In this document: piece by piece, positions 7,231 through 15,090 of the stretch
How positions within the stretch are numbered: position 1 is the stretch's first letter
How the letters are laid out: each line of letters starts with the position of its first letter
Assembly (NCBI GenBank): GCA_964454745.1
Contig: CAYVUI010000108.1
Location: forward strand, 1 to 15,090
Length of the DNA stretch: 15,090 bases
Direction: 5' to 3'
DNA from: CAYVUI01 sp964454745
Lineage (GTDB): Bacteria > Planctomycetota > Phycisphaerae > Sedimentisphaerales > Anaerohalosphaeraceae
Position numbers and translations under genes: made by a program
Notes under the pieces: generated by a model
What the model was told of the DNA's origin: nothing
Database searches by the model: none
Seen by the model: only the letters and a program-made list of their open reading frames with translations

Positions 7231-7260
7231 GTATTATTACTGAATTGCTGGAAAGGTCAA
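7231..7260 (-). promoter_or_regulatory. predicted sigma70-type promoter for pta
   Basis: Reading the minus strand, TTGACC (7260-7255) is followed after 18 bases by TAATAC (7236-7231). These match the -35 and -10 consensus at five of six and four of six positions. Transcription would begin near 7224, giving a leader of about 44 bases to the pta ATG at 7180. It sits directly downstream of the hairpin at 7272-7318, which would insulate it from the glg operon. This is a prediction from sequence only. Confidence 0.55.
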
Positions 7261-7267
7261 ATTCAAA

Positions 7268-7321
7268 CCCGAAAAAAAGTACAAACCTGTTCGTTGGTTT
7301 TCGTTTGTGGGTTTTTTTGCG
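7268..7321 (-). terminator. symmetrical hairpin, probable bidirectional rho-independent terminator after glgB
   Basis: On the plus strand seven A (7272-7278), GT and ACAAAC (7281-7286) are followed by a 16-base loop, then GTTTGT (7303-7308), GGG and seven T (7312-7318), flanked by CCCG and GCGG. The arms pair with a small internal loop. On either strand a stem is followed by a T tract, as in bidirectional intrinsic terminators. It lies about 140 bases downstream of the glgB stop and just before the pta promoter. The inner stem is AT-rich and only 6 bp, so termination strength is uncertain. Confidence 0.5.
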
Positions 7322-7460
7322 GATTATCTGCTATATTCATACCCATTCAATATGAAATAGAGGGGGTGGCTGTTATCGAGAAGCAACGCTGAAAATAGAG
7401 TATTTTGACGAGGATCGCTTTTGATTCCGCGATGGGGCTGGTCTTTTACGTTCAAAGCAA

Positions 7461-9377
7461 TTATTCAGGTTCGAGGATGAGGATGGCCAGGGGGGGCAAT
7501 GTCAGGTGGATGGTGAAGTCGAACCGGCCGTAAAAAGAAGCCGGGGCGGCCTCGACGCTGCCCATATTGCCGTGTCCGCTGCCGCCGAATTCTTTGGCGT
7601 CGCTGTTGAGTCGTTCTTTCCAGATGCCCTCGCAGGGTACGCCCACGCGATAATTATAACGGGGTACGGGGGTAAAGTTGCACACGATGACGACCGGGCG
7701 GCTTCCATCCTTTCTTTTGCGAATGAAGCTGATGATACTTTGTTCATGGTCGTGAAAATCGATCCATTCGAAGCCGTCGGAGTCGTAATCCGTCTCGTAG
7801 AGTGAGGGTGTGTTTTGGTAAAAGCGGTTTACATCACAAACCCAGGAACGCATTTGGGCGTTGGGTTCCTGATCGAGCAGTTCCCATTTGAGCTGGCTGT
7901 CATGGTCCCACTCGCGGTCCTGGGCGAATTCACCGCCCATGAAAAGGAGCTTGCGGCCGGGCGAGGTGAACATATAGCCGAACAGGAGGCGGAGATTGGC
8001 GAATTTTTGCCATGGATCGCCGGGCATTTTTTCATAAAGTGAACCCTTGCCGTATACGATCTCATCGTGGGAGAGCGGGAGCATAAAGTTCTCGTTGAAG
8101 GCGTACCAGATCGGAAACGTCAGTTTTTCCTGGAGGTATTGTCGGTATACGCAGTCGCTGGAGAAATACTCGAGCGAGTCGTGCATCCATCCCATGTTCC
8201 ACTTGATATCGAAACCGAGGCCGCCGGCCTGGGCCGAACGGGTGACCATCGGCCAGGAGGTGGATTCTTCCGCGATGGTCAGGGCATGGGGGAATTCCTG
8301 ATGAATCTGTTCATTCAAACGCCGAAGAAAATCAATGGCTTCGAGGTTTTCGCGTCCGCCCTTGCGGTTGGGAATCCATTCACCCTGCTTACGGGAATAG
8401 TCAAGGTAGAGCATGGACGCGACGGCATCCACCCGCAGGGCGTCGATGTGATATTTGTCCAGCCAGAACATGGCGCTGCTGATCAGGAAGCTTCGCACCT
8501 CGTTGCGGCCGTAGTTGAAGATATTGCTTTTCCAGTCAGGGTGGAAGCCCAGTCGCGGGTCGGCGTGTTCGTAGAGGTGCGTGCCGTCGAAATAGCCCAG
8601 TCCGTACTCATCGGTGGGAAAATGGGAAGGGACCCAGTCCAAAATGACCCCGATGCCGTTCTGATGAAGATGATCGACGAGGTACATGAAATCCTGGCAG
8701 TTTCCGTAGCGGCAGGTCGGGGCGAAGTAGCCGACTGTCTGGTAGCCCCAGGAACCGTAAAAGGGGTGCTCCATGACGGGCAGAAGCTCAACATGGGTAA
8801 ATCCCATGTCCTTAACATAGCTGCACAGTTCGTGGGCAATTTGGCGGTAATTCATGAAACCCCCGGGCGACTGAGGGTCTCGCTTCCAGGAGCCGAGGTG
8901 GACCTCGTAAACGCTCATTGGCTGGGTGTCCGGGGTTTTGCGCTGGGCCATCCAGTCGGCGTCGTTCCATGTGTATTCGAGATCCCAGATGATCGAGGCG
9001 GTATTGGGCGGCAGTTCCCAGAGGGTGCTGTAGGGGTCGCCCTTGTCCACGGTATAGCCGTTGCTGGAAACGAGGTGGTACTTGTAGAGCTTACCGTTTT
9101 CGAGGCCTTCGATGAAGCCTTCCCAAATCCCGGAAGAGTCCGGGCGTGCAACGAGCGGATGTGATTGGGGATTCCAGTCATTGAAATTGCCGATTACGGA
9201 CATATATTTTGCGTTCGGAGCCCATACGGCAAAGCGAACCCCGGGCTTTTGATCCCGGATATCGAGATGGGCGCCCAGCTTGTCATAAAGCTGAAAGTGG
9301 CTTCCCTCACGGAAGAGGTAGATGTCATGATCGGTGATAGCTTTTGCCGTTGTCTGTCTGTTTTTTCTGGATTCCAT
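7461..9377 (-). CDS. glgB: 1,4-alpha-glucan branching enzyme
   Basis: GlgB cuts an alpha-1,4-glucan chain and re-attaches it as an alpha-1,6 branch, finishing the glucan made by GlgE. The 638 residues contain a CBM48 domain at about 45-125 (RFAVWAPNAKYMSVIGNFNDWN), a GH13 catalytic barrel from about 155, and a C-terminal beta domain. Catalytic residues by motif are nucleophile D317 in ALRVDA, acid/base E370 in IAEES and transition-state D438 in SHDE. DWVPSHFPTD (247-256) is a typical GlgB region-I stretch. At 638 residues it is a short-form enzyme lacking the extra N-terminal module of E. coli GlgB (about 728). The ATG has an AGGGA ribosome site about 4 bases upstream and lies 15 bases after the treS-mak stop, so it is the last gene of the glgE operon. 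Confidence 0.95.
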   Translation of the reverse strand: MESRKNRQTTAKAITDHDIYLFREGSHFQLYDKLGAHLDIRDQKPGVRFAVWAPNAKYMSVIGNFNDWNPQSHPLVARPDSSGIWEGFIEGLENGKLYKYHLVSSNGYTVDKGDPYSTLWELPPNTASIIWDLEYTWNDADWMAQRKTPDTQPMSVYEVHLGSWKRDPQSPGGFMNYRQIAHELCSYVKDMGFTHVELLPVMEHPFYGSWGYQTVGYFAPTCRYGNCQDFMYLVDHLHQNGIGVILDWVPSHFPTDEYGLGYFDGTHLYEHADPRLGFHPDWKSNIFNYGRNEVRSFLISSAMFWLDKYHIDALRVDAVASMLYLDYSRKQGEWIPNRKGGRENLEAIDFLRRLNEQIHQEFPHALTIAEESTSWPMVTRSAQAGGLGFDIKWNMGWMHDSLEYFSSDCVYRQYLQEKLTFPIWYAFNENFMLPLSHDEIVYGKGSLYEKMPGDPWQKFANLRLLFGYMFTSPGRKLLFMGGEFAQDREWDHDSQLKWELLDQEPNAQMRSWVCDVNRFYQNTPSLYETDYDSDGFEWIDFHDHEQSIISFIRKRKDGSRPVVIVCNFTPVPRYNYRVGVPCEGIWKERLNSDAKEFGGSGHGNMGSVEAAPASFYGRFDFTIHLTLPPLAILILEPE

Positions 9378-9392
9378 AGTTTCCCTGTAGTT

Positions 9393-12300
9393 TTATAAAT
9401 GATCGGGTTGCTTCTTGACCAGGTCCCCGATGCCGCGCAGCGGAATTATGATCCACTCAGGCCGGTTGTTGAGTTCATATCCGAGTTCATACACTGCCTT
9501 TTCGAGCAGGAAGGTTTCGAGCAGGATCGCGAAGGTTTCTTCGTCCGCGGGCAGCATGCCTGGATGTTTGATGGACTTACGGTAGTGGTACAGGAAGGTT
9601 CCGCTGATATTGAGGTACCACAAGTCGGCCCAGAAATATAGCTGTTCGGGGTCGATTCCCTGCTTTTGCATTTGCTGGAAGATGCAGCTGTAGGCGGCGT
9701 AGTGGAAGGAGCGAATCATCCCGGCTACATCGCGAAGCGGGGAATACTTCAGCCTGCGTTCACTGATGGTGCGTGCGGGTTCCCCTTCGAAATCGATGAA
9801 AATGAAATCTTTACCGGTATGGAGGACCTGGCCGAGGTGGAGGTCGCCGTGGATACGGATTTTGAGGGCGTCCATCTTTTTTTCGGTTATGCGGCGTACA
9901 TTGGCCAGTATGTTTCGTTTGGAGCTGATCAGCAGATCCACGTCGTCTGCCAGTTCTTCCGGAAGCTGTTTTCTGCGGGCATTTAGATCAGAAAATCCCT
10001 GGATGGTCTGACTGCGAATCGACTGGTAAAGAGATTTTTGATACAGCAGCGAAAAAGATTCGGGGCGGGTGTCGCGATTGGCCTTGAGCGAGGCGAGGGC
10101 TTCATGCATCTGCGCGGTGCGTTCGCCCAGCAGGGCGGCCTTGTCGAGATAAACGCTGTTTAGAGTATCGCGAAGTTCGAGGGAGATATCGTCTGGAACG
10201 ACGTCCATGAGGGAGCGGGGTTGGGCCGGTTCGGGTGCGGCGGATTCTTTTTCCAGGAGGGCCTGGTGATAGTAGCGTTCGAGCGAATCGATCGTGTAGT
10301 CCCATGCGTTTGACTCACTGGGTACCCATTCGAGCAAGACGCCGATGTTGATATCCGGTTTGCCAGAACGATACCACTCGAGAGCCCCGGCATAGTCCGA
10401 GAGGTTTTCGAAGCGGGTCTTTTCCGTGAGGTGCTCCGAGAGTTCGACATCAGGGTTGAGTCCTTCGTCCAGGCGGCGGTAGAGCTTGAGGAAGAACGTG
10501 TCCTTGAATATGATGGAGCTGTTGCTCTGCTCTGCTTTGAGCAGTTCGGAAGGGATCGGCAGTGAATTGCCGTTGAGTATCTTTTTGAAATGCCGTCCGC
10601 GGCGTGCCTGGAGGGGACGGTTTCTGCGGTTTCGTCCGGAGGCGAACAATTGGAGCAGGTGTTCGCCGAAAGCAGGGGTTATGATTGATTCATAGAGTAA
10701 CCCCTCGGTTTTTTTGAGCTTCATCGAAGCGACGACGTATGCAGGGTAGTCGGAGAGAATGGCATGGCATTCCTGGCCGGTGCAGAAGCTTAGCGGCAGG
10801 AAATACATTTGCCGCGGTCCGTTTCGGAAGGTGACCTGTATGAGCAGGAGGTGAGCTTTTTCTTCGCCGAGTGTCAGGGTGTCGTAATCGAGCAGTGTGA
10901 CCCTGCGAATGCTTTTGCCCTTGCCGGCAAACCAGCGGCAGTTGGGCAGATACTGTCTAAGTACCGCGGCAAGAGGTTCTGGCATGCCATCCCGGAAGAG
11001 CTGATCCCAGGTGACAGACAGGTCGAGGCGGGCGGGGGCCTCGTCCTCGGAACGCTGCTGGGCCTGGGGTTTGAGACTGAACCAGAAAAAGGTATGCGGG
11101 CTTAGGGTCAGCAGGTAAGGGTTGTCTCCGATCAGGGGGAATTCATTGCCACTGAAGAGTTCTTCGACGCTGTGGCCGGTGTAGTCCTCAAGCGGCAGGT
11201 TGGCCGCTTGGCAGTAACGTGAGAGGTTGGCGACGACCAGGATGACCTCATCGCCATGTTTGCGGAGAAAGGACAGTACCTTGGGGTTGTCAGAGTTGAC
11301 GAATTCGATGCTGCCGCGGCCGAAGGCCTGGTAACGCTTTCGGATCGCGATAATGCGGCGTATGAACCACAGCATGGAGGAAAAATTGAGGTCCTGGTTT
11401 TCTACATTGACCGTGGAGAAATGATAGGCTGAGTCGATGATGACCGGCAGGTAAAGCCGCTGGGCGTTGGCCCTGGAAAAGCCGGCATTTCGGTCCGAAC
11501 TCCACTGCATCGGGGTTCGGACGCCGTCGCGGTCACCGAGATAGTAATTATCGCCCATGCCGATCTCATCACCGTAATAGATGATCGGCGTGCCGGGCAG
11601 CGAGAAGAGCAAGCTGTTGAGCAGTTCGATCCGTCTGCGGTTGTTGTCCATCAGGGGAGCAAGCCGCCGCCGTATGCCGATATTGATCCGGGCCCGCGGA
11701 TCCTGGGCGTACGCCTTGTACATATAGTCACGCTCCTCGTCGGTGACCATTTCGAGGGTCAACTCGTCGTGGTTTCTCAGGAACATGGCCCACTGGCAGG
11801 AAGGGGGGATGTCCATGCTCTGTTCGAGCATGTCGATGATGGGAAAACGGTCTTCCATCCGCACGGCCATAAACAGCCGCGGCATGACGGGGAAGTGAAA
11901 GGCCATGTGGCATTCGTCGCCATCTCCGAAGTAGCGTGAGGCGTCCTCGGGCCACTGGTTGGCTTCGGCCAGGAGCATTTTGTCGGTGTGGTTACGGTCG
12001 ATATGCTTTCGCAGTCTTTGAAGGAACTCGTGTGTCTCGGGGAGGTTTTCGCAATTGGTGCCTTCGCGCTCGAAAAGGTAGGGGATTGCGTCGAGACGCA
12101 GGCCGTCTACGCCGAGATTGAGCCAGAAATCGACCGCACGCATGATTTCTTTCTGGACGCGGGGATTGTCATAATTGAGGTCGGGCTGGTGACTGTAAAA
12201 TCGATGCCAGTAATACGCCTGGGCCTGGGAGTCCCAGGTCCAGTTCGAGCTTTCAAAATCGGTAAAGATGATCCGCACGTCCTGGTACTTTTCGGAGCTG

Positions 12301-12707
12301 TCGCTCCAGACGTAAAAATCCCTGGCGGCGGTGCCTGGCCGGGCGTTTCGGGCCCGCTGGAACCATTTGTGCTGATCCGAGGTGTGATTGATGACCAGTT
12401 CGGTAATGACGCGGATGTCTCGCTTGTGGGCTTCGCGAAGGAGCCGCTTGAAGTCGCTCATCGTTCCGTAATCGGGATTGACACTGTAGTAATCCGAGAT
12501 GTCGTACCCGTCATCGAGCAGCGGGGAGGGGTAAAAGGGCAGCAGCCACACCGCGGTTACGCCCAGATCGCGAATGTAATCAAGTTTTTGGGTCAGTCCG
12601 CGCAGGTCGCCGATTCCGTCGCTGTTGCTGTCGAAAAAGGACTTGACATGGACCTCATAAATAATGGCGTCTTTATACCAATCAGGATTTCGTTTCGTAT
12701 CAGTCAT
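9393..12707 (-). CDS. treS: trehalose synthase / maltokinase fusion (TreS-Mak)
   Basis: This 1104-residue bifunctional protein joins two steps of the GlgE pathway. Residues about 8-548 are trehalose synthase (GH13), which interconverts trehalose and maltose. DGLRLDAIPYL carries nucleophile D206, LLAEANQW carries acid/base E248, and FLRNHDELT carries H313 and D314. After a linker (about 549-565), residues about 566-1104 form a maltokinase that uses ATP to make maltose-1-phosphate. Its kinase-like features are the SSIIFKDTFFLKLYRR segment (730-745), the catalytic loop RIHGDLHLGQVL with D955, and the metal-binding FIDFEGEP with D972. Such TreS-Mak fusions are known in several bacterial phyla. 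The ATG begins 5 bases after the glgE stop and has no evident Shine-Dalgarno, so translation may depend on coupling to glgE. The whole fusion is intact, without frameshift. Confidence 0.95.
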   Translation of the reverse strand: MTDTKRNPDWYKDAIIYEVHVKSFFDSNSDGIGDLRGLTQKLDYIRDLGVTAVWLLPFYPSPLLDDGYDISDYYSVNPDYGTMSDFKRLLREAHKRDIRVITELVINHTSDQHKWFQRARNARPGTAARDFYVWSDSSEKYQDVRIIFTDFESSNWTWDSQAQAYYWHRFYSHQPDLNYDNPRVQKEIMRAVDFWLNLGVDGLRLDAIPYLFEREGTNCENLPETHEFLQRLRKHIDRNHTDKMLLAEANQWPEDASRYFGDGDECHMAFHFPVMPRLFMAVRMEDRFPIIDMLEQSMDIPPSCQWAMFLRNHDELTLEMVTDEERDYMYKAYAQDPRARINIGIRRRLAPLMDNNRRRIELLNSLLFSLPGTPIIYYGDEIGMGDNYYLGDRDGVRTPMQWSSDRNAGFSRANAQRLYLPVIIDSAYHFSTVNVENQDLNFSSMLWFIRRIIAIRKRYQAFGRGSIEFVNSDNPKVLSFLRKHGDEVILVVANLSRYCQAANLPLEDYTGHSVEELFSGNEFPLIGDNPYLLTLSPHTFFWFSLKPQAQQRSEDEAPARLDLSVTWDQLFRDGMPEPLAAVLRQYLPNCRWFAGKGKSIRRVTLLDYDTLTLGEEKAHLLLIQVTFRNGPRQMYFLPLSFCTGQECHAILSDYPAYVVASMKLKKTEGLLYESIITPAFGEHLLQLFASGRNRRNRPLQARRGRHFKKILNGNSLPIPSELLKAEQSNSSIIFKDTFFLKLYRRLDEGLNPDVELSEHLTEKTRFENLSDYAGALEWYRSGKPDINIGVLLEWVPSESNAWDYTIDSLERYYHQALLEKESAAPEPAQPRSLMDVVPDDISLELRDTLNSVYLDKAALLGERTAQMHEALASLKANRDTRPESFSLLYQKSLYQSIRSQTIQGFSDLNARRKQLPEELADDVDLLISSKRNILANVRRITEKKMDALKIRIHGDLHLGQVLHTGKDFIFIDFEGEPARTISERRLKYSPLRDVAGMIRSFHYAAYSCIFQQMQKQGIDPEQLYFWADLWYLNISGTFLYHYRKSIKHPGMLPADEETFAILLETFLLEKAVYELGYELNNRPEWIIIPLRGIGDLVKKQPDHL

Positions 12708-12712
12708 TGCGT

Positions 12713-14707
12713 TTACATGAAATAATCAAAGTCGTTTTCCCGTTTCATACGTTTGCTGACCTTGAGAATGTGTGCCGGCAGGACAAGCGGGTCGAGCTGG
12801 ACATAATTCCATTCTCCCTGCCAGATATATTTCCCGCCGCCGATCAGGTCGTGCATGAGGTACGACCGGCGATCCGGGATTTCCAGCTTTTCGATCGGCA
12901 TCTGGATCCACCCGGACTGCTTGTGATGCGGGTCGAGATTTACAATCATTACCGTGATGTTGTCGCCGGCAGCGTTGACTTTCGCATAGGCCATCAACAT
13001 TTCGTTATCGGTTTCGAGGAATCGGATATCGCGGGTCTGCCGCAGCGATTCGTTCTCCCGGCGTATCCGGTTGACCCGCTCGATGACGGGTCGGATATTC
13101 CCCCGGCGGTCGCGGTCCCAGTCTTTGAGCTCGTATTTTTCGGAATCGAGGTATTCTTCTTTGCCTTCGAGGGCCCCGGCCTCGCAGAGTTCAAACGCCG
13201 GGCCGTAGATGCCGTAACTGGATGAAAGCGTGGCCGCGAGGACCAGGCGGATAATGAACCCGGCCCGTCCGCCGTACTGGAGAAATTCGGGCAGGATATC
13301 GGGGGTGTTGGGCCAGAAATTGGGCCGCATATACTCGCCCAGGTCGGTTTCGGTAAGCTGGCGGATGTATTCCTGCAGTTCCCAGCGGGTGTTTCGCCAT
13401 GTAAAATAGGTGTAGGACTGGGTAAAACCCGCTTTGGCCAGGCGTGCCATGACTTTGGGACGGGTAAAGGCCTCGGCCAGGAAGATCACATCGGGCCAGC
13501 GGGAGTGAATCCGGTCGATCAGCCACTGCCAGAAATTCAGGGACTTGGTGTGCGGATTATCCACGCGGAAGATACGTATGCCCTGTTCGATCCAGTATTC
13601 GACTACGGCCGCCAACTCGTTCCAGAGGGCCTGGTGATCATCCGTTTCGAAATTGAGCGGGAGGATGTCCTCGTATTTCTTGGGCGGGTTTTCTGCGTAT
13701 TGAACGGTTCCATCGGGCCGCCAGCGAAACCACTGGGGATGTTCGCGAACCCAGGGATGGTCCGGGGAGCACTGGAAGGCGATATCCATCGCGATTTCGA
13801 TTCCGTGTTTACCGGCTTGCTCGATGAGGCTGTGAAAATCTTTGAGGGTTCCGAGCTCGGGATGGATGGCCGTATGTCCACCCTCGCGGGCACCGATCGC
13901 CCAGGGGCTGCCGGGATCGTCTTTTGTGCATTTGGGATTGTTGTTTCTTCCCTTTCGGTTCGTGCGTCCGATTGGGTGAATTGGCGGAAGGTAGAGCACG
14001 TCAAATCCGAGTTTTTGGATTTCCGGCAGATACTGTGCGCAGTCGGCGAAGGTGCCGTGAGTGTCTTTTTTGCTGCACGAACGGGGAAACAGCTCATACC
14101 ATGTACTGTAGAGTGCCTTTGGCCGGTCCACGTGGACCTTCAGTTCTCTCTCATACGTGACCACTTGCCAGGGGCAGGGGTGATTTCGCATCAGCAGGCC
14201 GAGTTGTTCGTCCTGGGCGACCCGGATCGCTTCATACACATCCGGTGCGGCTTTGAGTTCTTTTTGAAAGGCGGTGAGTTTTTTAGCCTGGGTTTTGCTG
14301 GCACGTTCGGCGGCCTGGCCGATCATTTCAATGCCTATTTGAATCTCGAGGGAGATATCCTGTTCGGCGCGATGTTTTTTGGCCAGGTCCTGCCGCCAGG
14401 TTTCAAAATGATTGATCCATGCTCTTGCGCAGTAAGAATACGCTCCCAGTTTGTTGACTTCGAAAAAGGCCAGCCAGCGGTCATTCACATCATGAATTAA
14501 GGGTACGGTTTGCCATTTTTTTGCATTTTCCTCCCGGTAGAGCAGGTCAGCACTGATCCGGTCGTGTCCGTCTGCAAAAATGTGTGCCTGGACCCGGACC
14601 TGATCGCCGGTGATTCGCTTGATTGGAAATTTTCCGCAGTTGATCTCGGGAAGGAGCTTTTCGATTACGACCCGGCTTCTTGCATTATTTTGTGGCTGGT
14701 TTTTCAT
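12713..14707 (-). CDS. glgE: alpha-1,4-glucan:maltose-1-phosphate maltosyltransferase
   Basis: GlgE transfers maltosyl units from maltose-1-phosphate to the end of an alpha-1,4-glucan, releasing phosphate. The 664-residue length is typical. Residues about 10-115 form the N-terminal beta domain, 120-180 the helical insert, and about 190 onward the GH13_3 barrel. RPKALYSTWYELFPRS at 195-210 and LYLPPIHPIGRTNRKG at 238-253 are diagnostic. Catalytic residues are nucleophile D383 in RVDNPHTK, acid/base E412 in LAEAFTRPK and D470 in WPNTPDIL. It is the first gene of a three-gene operon with the enzymes that make its donor (TreS-Mak) and branch its product (GlgB). ATG 14707 has no strong ribosome site; upstream is a good predicted promoter. 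No GlgC, GlgA or trehalose biosynthesis gene is in the window, so trehalose must come from elsewhere. Confidence 0.96.
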   Translation of the reverse strand: MKNQPQNNARSRVVIEKLLPEINCGKFPIKRITGDQVRVQAHIFADGHDRISADLLYREENAKKWQTVPLIHDVNDRWLAFFEVNKLGAYSYCARAWINHFETWRQDLAKKHRAEQDISLEIQIGIEMIGQAAERASKTQAKKLTAFQKELKAAPDVYEAIRVAQDEQLGLLMRNHPCPWQVVTYERELKVHVDRPKALYSTWYELFPRSCSKKDTHGTFADCAQYLPEIQKLGFDVLYLPPIHPIGRTNRKGRNNNPKCTKDDPGSPWAIGAREGGHTAIHPELGTLKDFHSLIEQAGKHGIEIAMDIAFQCSPDHPWVREHPQWFRWRPDGTVQYAENPPKKYEDILPLNFETDDHQALWNELAAVVEYWIEQGIRIFRVDNPHTKSLNFWQWLIDRIHSRWPDVIFLAEAFTRPKVMARLAKAGFTQSYTYFTWRNTRWELQEYIRQLTETDLGEYMRPNFWPNTPDILPEFLQYGGRAGFIIRLVLAATLSSSYGIYGPAFELCEAGALEGKEEYLDSEKYELKDWDRDRRGNIRPVIERVNRIRRENESLRQTRDIRFLETDNEMLMAYAKVNAAGDNITVMIVNLDPHHKQSGWIQMPIEKLEIPDRRSYLMHDLIGGGKYIWQGEWNYVQLDPLVLPAHILKVSKRMKRENDFDYFM

Positions 14708-14790
14708 AGCTGCATCACAATATTGTCAGTTTTCTTTCGGATTTACCTCTCCCTACGCCAGCGGCATTGATTTGGGCTATCTTTTTTTGG

Positions 14791-14819
14791 ATTGTATATT
14801 TTTACACTGCTATTGTCCA
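14791..14819 (-). promoter_or_regulatory. predicted sigma70-type promoter for the glgE operon
   Basis: On the minus strand TGGACA (14819-14814) and TACAAT (14796-14791) are separated by exactly 17 bases. Each matches the consensus at five of six positions. The start point would be near 14784, giving a leader of about 76 bases to the glgE ATG. The region is AT-rich compared with the genes. The prediction is from sequence only. Confidence 0.6.
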
Positions 14820-14836
14820 TATTTTTCGAAACGCGT

Positions 14837-14879
14837 GCATCAGGGATTTCCTTATATTCGTTCGGGAGAAACCTGATGC
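14837..14879. repeat. inverted repeat upstream of the glgE promoter
   Basis: GCATCAGG at 14837-14844 is repeated in inverted form as CCTGATGC at 14872-14879, a perfect 8-bp pair with a 27-base spacer. It lies just upstream of the predicted glgE -35 box. It could be a regulator binding site, the hairpin of a longer leader or a terminator of an upstream gene. No T tract follows on either strand, so a rho-independent terminator is unlikely. Confidence 0.4.
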
Positions 14880-15090
14880 CGTTTTACATGCCGCTCTATA
14901 TAGTCCCGCTGACAGTACAAAAAAACAAGATTCTTTTTTACTTCATTAAAAATATAGTCAATTTTCATGGATTGCGTTAAGATGGGTGACTTTGGTGAAG
15001 TAGGGTGGCGAGATGGAAGCAGACAGGTTAAAAAATTTGTAACCGTTCACAGGGCGTGAATGTGGATTATGGCCCCAATAATGTAGGAAA

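Larger units (their letters stand above)
14708..15090. other. intergenic region upstream of glgE, no gene supported
   Basis: These 383 bases hold the predicted glgE promoter and the inverted repeat, entered separately. The remainder is AT-rich up to about 14970, then becomes GC-richer. Short open frames here give compositionally unlikely peptides without family resemblance or ribosome sites. An ATG at 14967 opens a 30-codon frame ending at 15059 that I cannot identify. The right edge may be the start of another locus, but nothing can be named. Confidence 0.5.

Noticed and set aside
7305..7392. A plus-strand promoter-like TATATT (7332-7337) followed by AGGGGG and a GTG start at 7366
   Set aside because: The frame stops after eight codons, no convincing -35 box is at the right distance, and no plus-strand gene lies downstream.
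8067..9164. A 365-codon open frame on the plus strand opposite glgB
   Set aside because: It lies wholly within a confident GH13 gene, has no recognisable domain, and reflects the lack of stops opposite the coding strand.
13505..14500. A 331-codon open frame on the plus strand opposite glgE
   Set aside because: It is the antisense shadow of glgE, with no conserved motif and no ribosome site.
14767..14980. Several overlapping short plus-strand frames of about 60-90 codons
   Set aside because: They lie in AT-rich promoter DNA, lack ribosome sites and resemble no known protein.

Overview
This 15.1 kb window looks like chromosomal DNA from a bacterium of moderate GC content. Planctomycetota, probably Phycisphaerae-like, is the best guess. 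That rests on inference from gene content: a bacterial-type GlgE glucan operon, a small stand-alone LigD_N-type protein, a phosphohexomutase with a GEGNGG signature, and a topoisomerase VI B subunit. No rRNA or other taxonomic marker is present. I see no tRNA, rRNA, CRISPR array, insertion sequence or prophage gene.

Left part (1-5835, + strand). The window opens inside serA (D-3-phosphoglycerate dehydrogenase, C-terminal part with the ACT domain). An orphan beta-class DNA methyltransferase follows, and 10 bases later a gene for DNA topoisomerase VI subunit B. That topoisomerase carries a long N-terminal extension holding a QMDLF sequence, which resembles a sliding-clamp-binding motif, and a lysine-rich histone-H1-like tail. 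Next come a phosphoglucosamine-mutase-type phosphohexomutase (glmM) and a CDF cation efflux transporter whose TTG start overlaps the glmM stop codon. No partner subunit A of topoisomerase VI is in the window.

Middle (5786-7260, - strand). pta (phosphate acetyltransferase) has a recognisable sigma70-like promoter. It is followed 18 bases later by a small LigD 3'-phosphoesterase-like protein, whose 3' end overlaps the convergent CDF gene by 50 bases. A symmetrical hairpin with A and T tracts at about 7272-7318 separates pta from the next operon.

Right part (7461-14819, - strand). This is a compact three-gene glucan operon transcribed as glgE, then a trehalose synthase/maltokinase fusion (treS-mak), then glgB. 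Together these make the GlgE pathway: trehalose to maltose, maltose to maltose-1-phosphate, transfer of maltosyl units to alpha-1,4-glucan, and branching. A good sigma70-like promoter lies about 75 bases upstream of glgE. The last 383 bases (14708-15090) hold this promoter and an inverted repeat, but no gene I can support.

The most unusual item is the topoisomerase VI B subunit with its clamp-motif and lysine-rich extension, placed directly behind a DNA methyltransferase.
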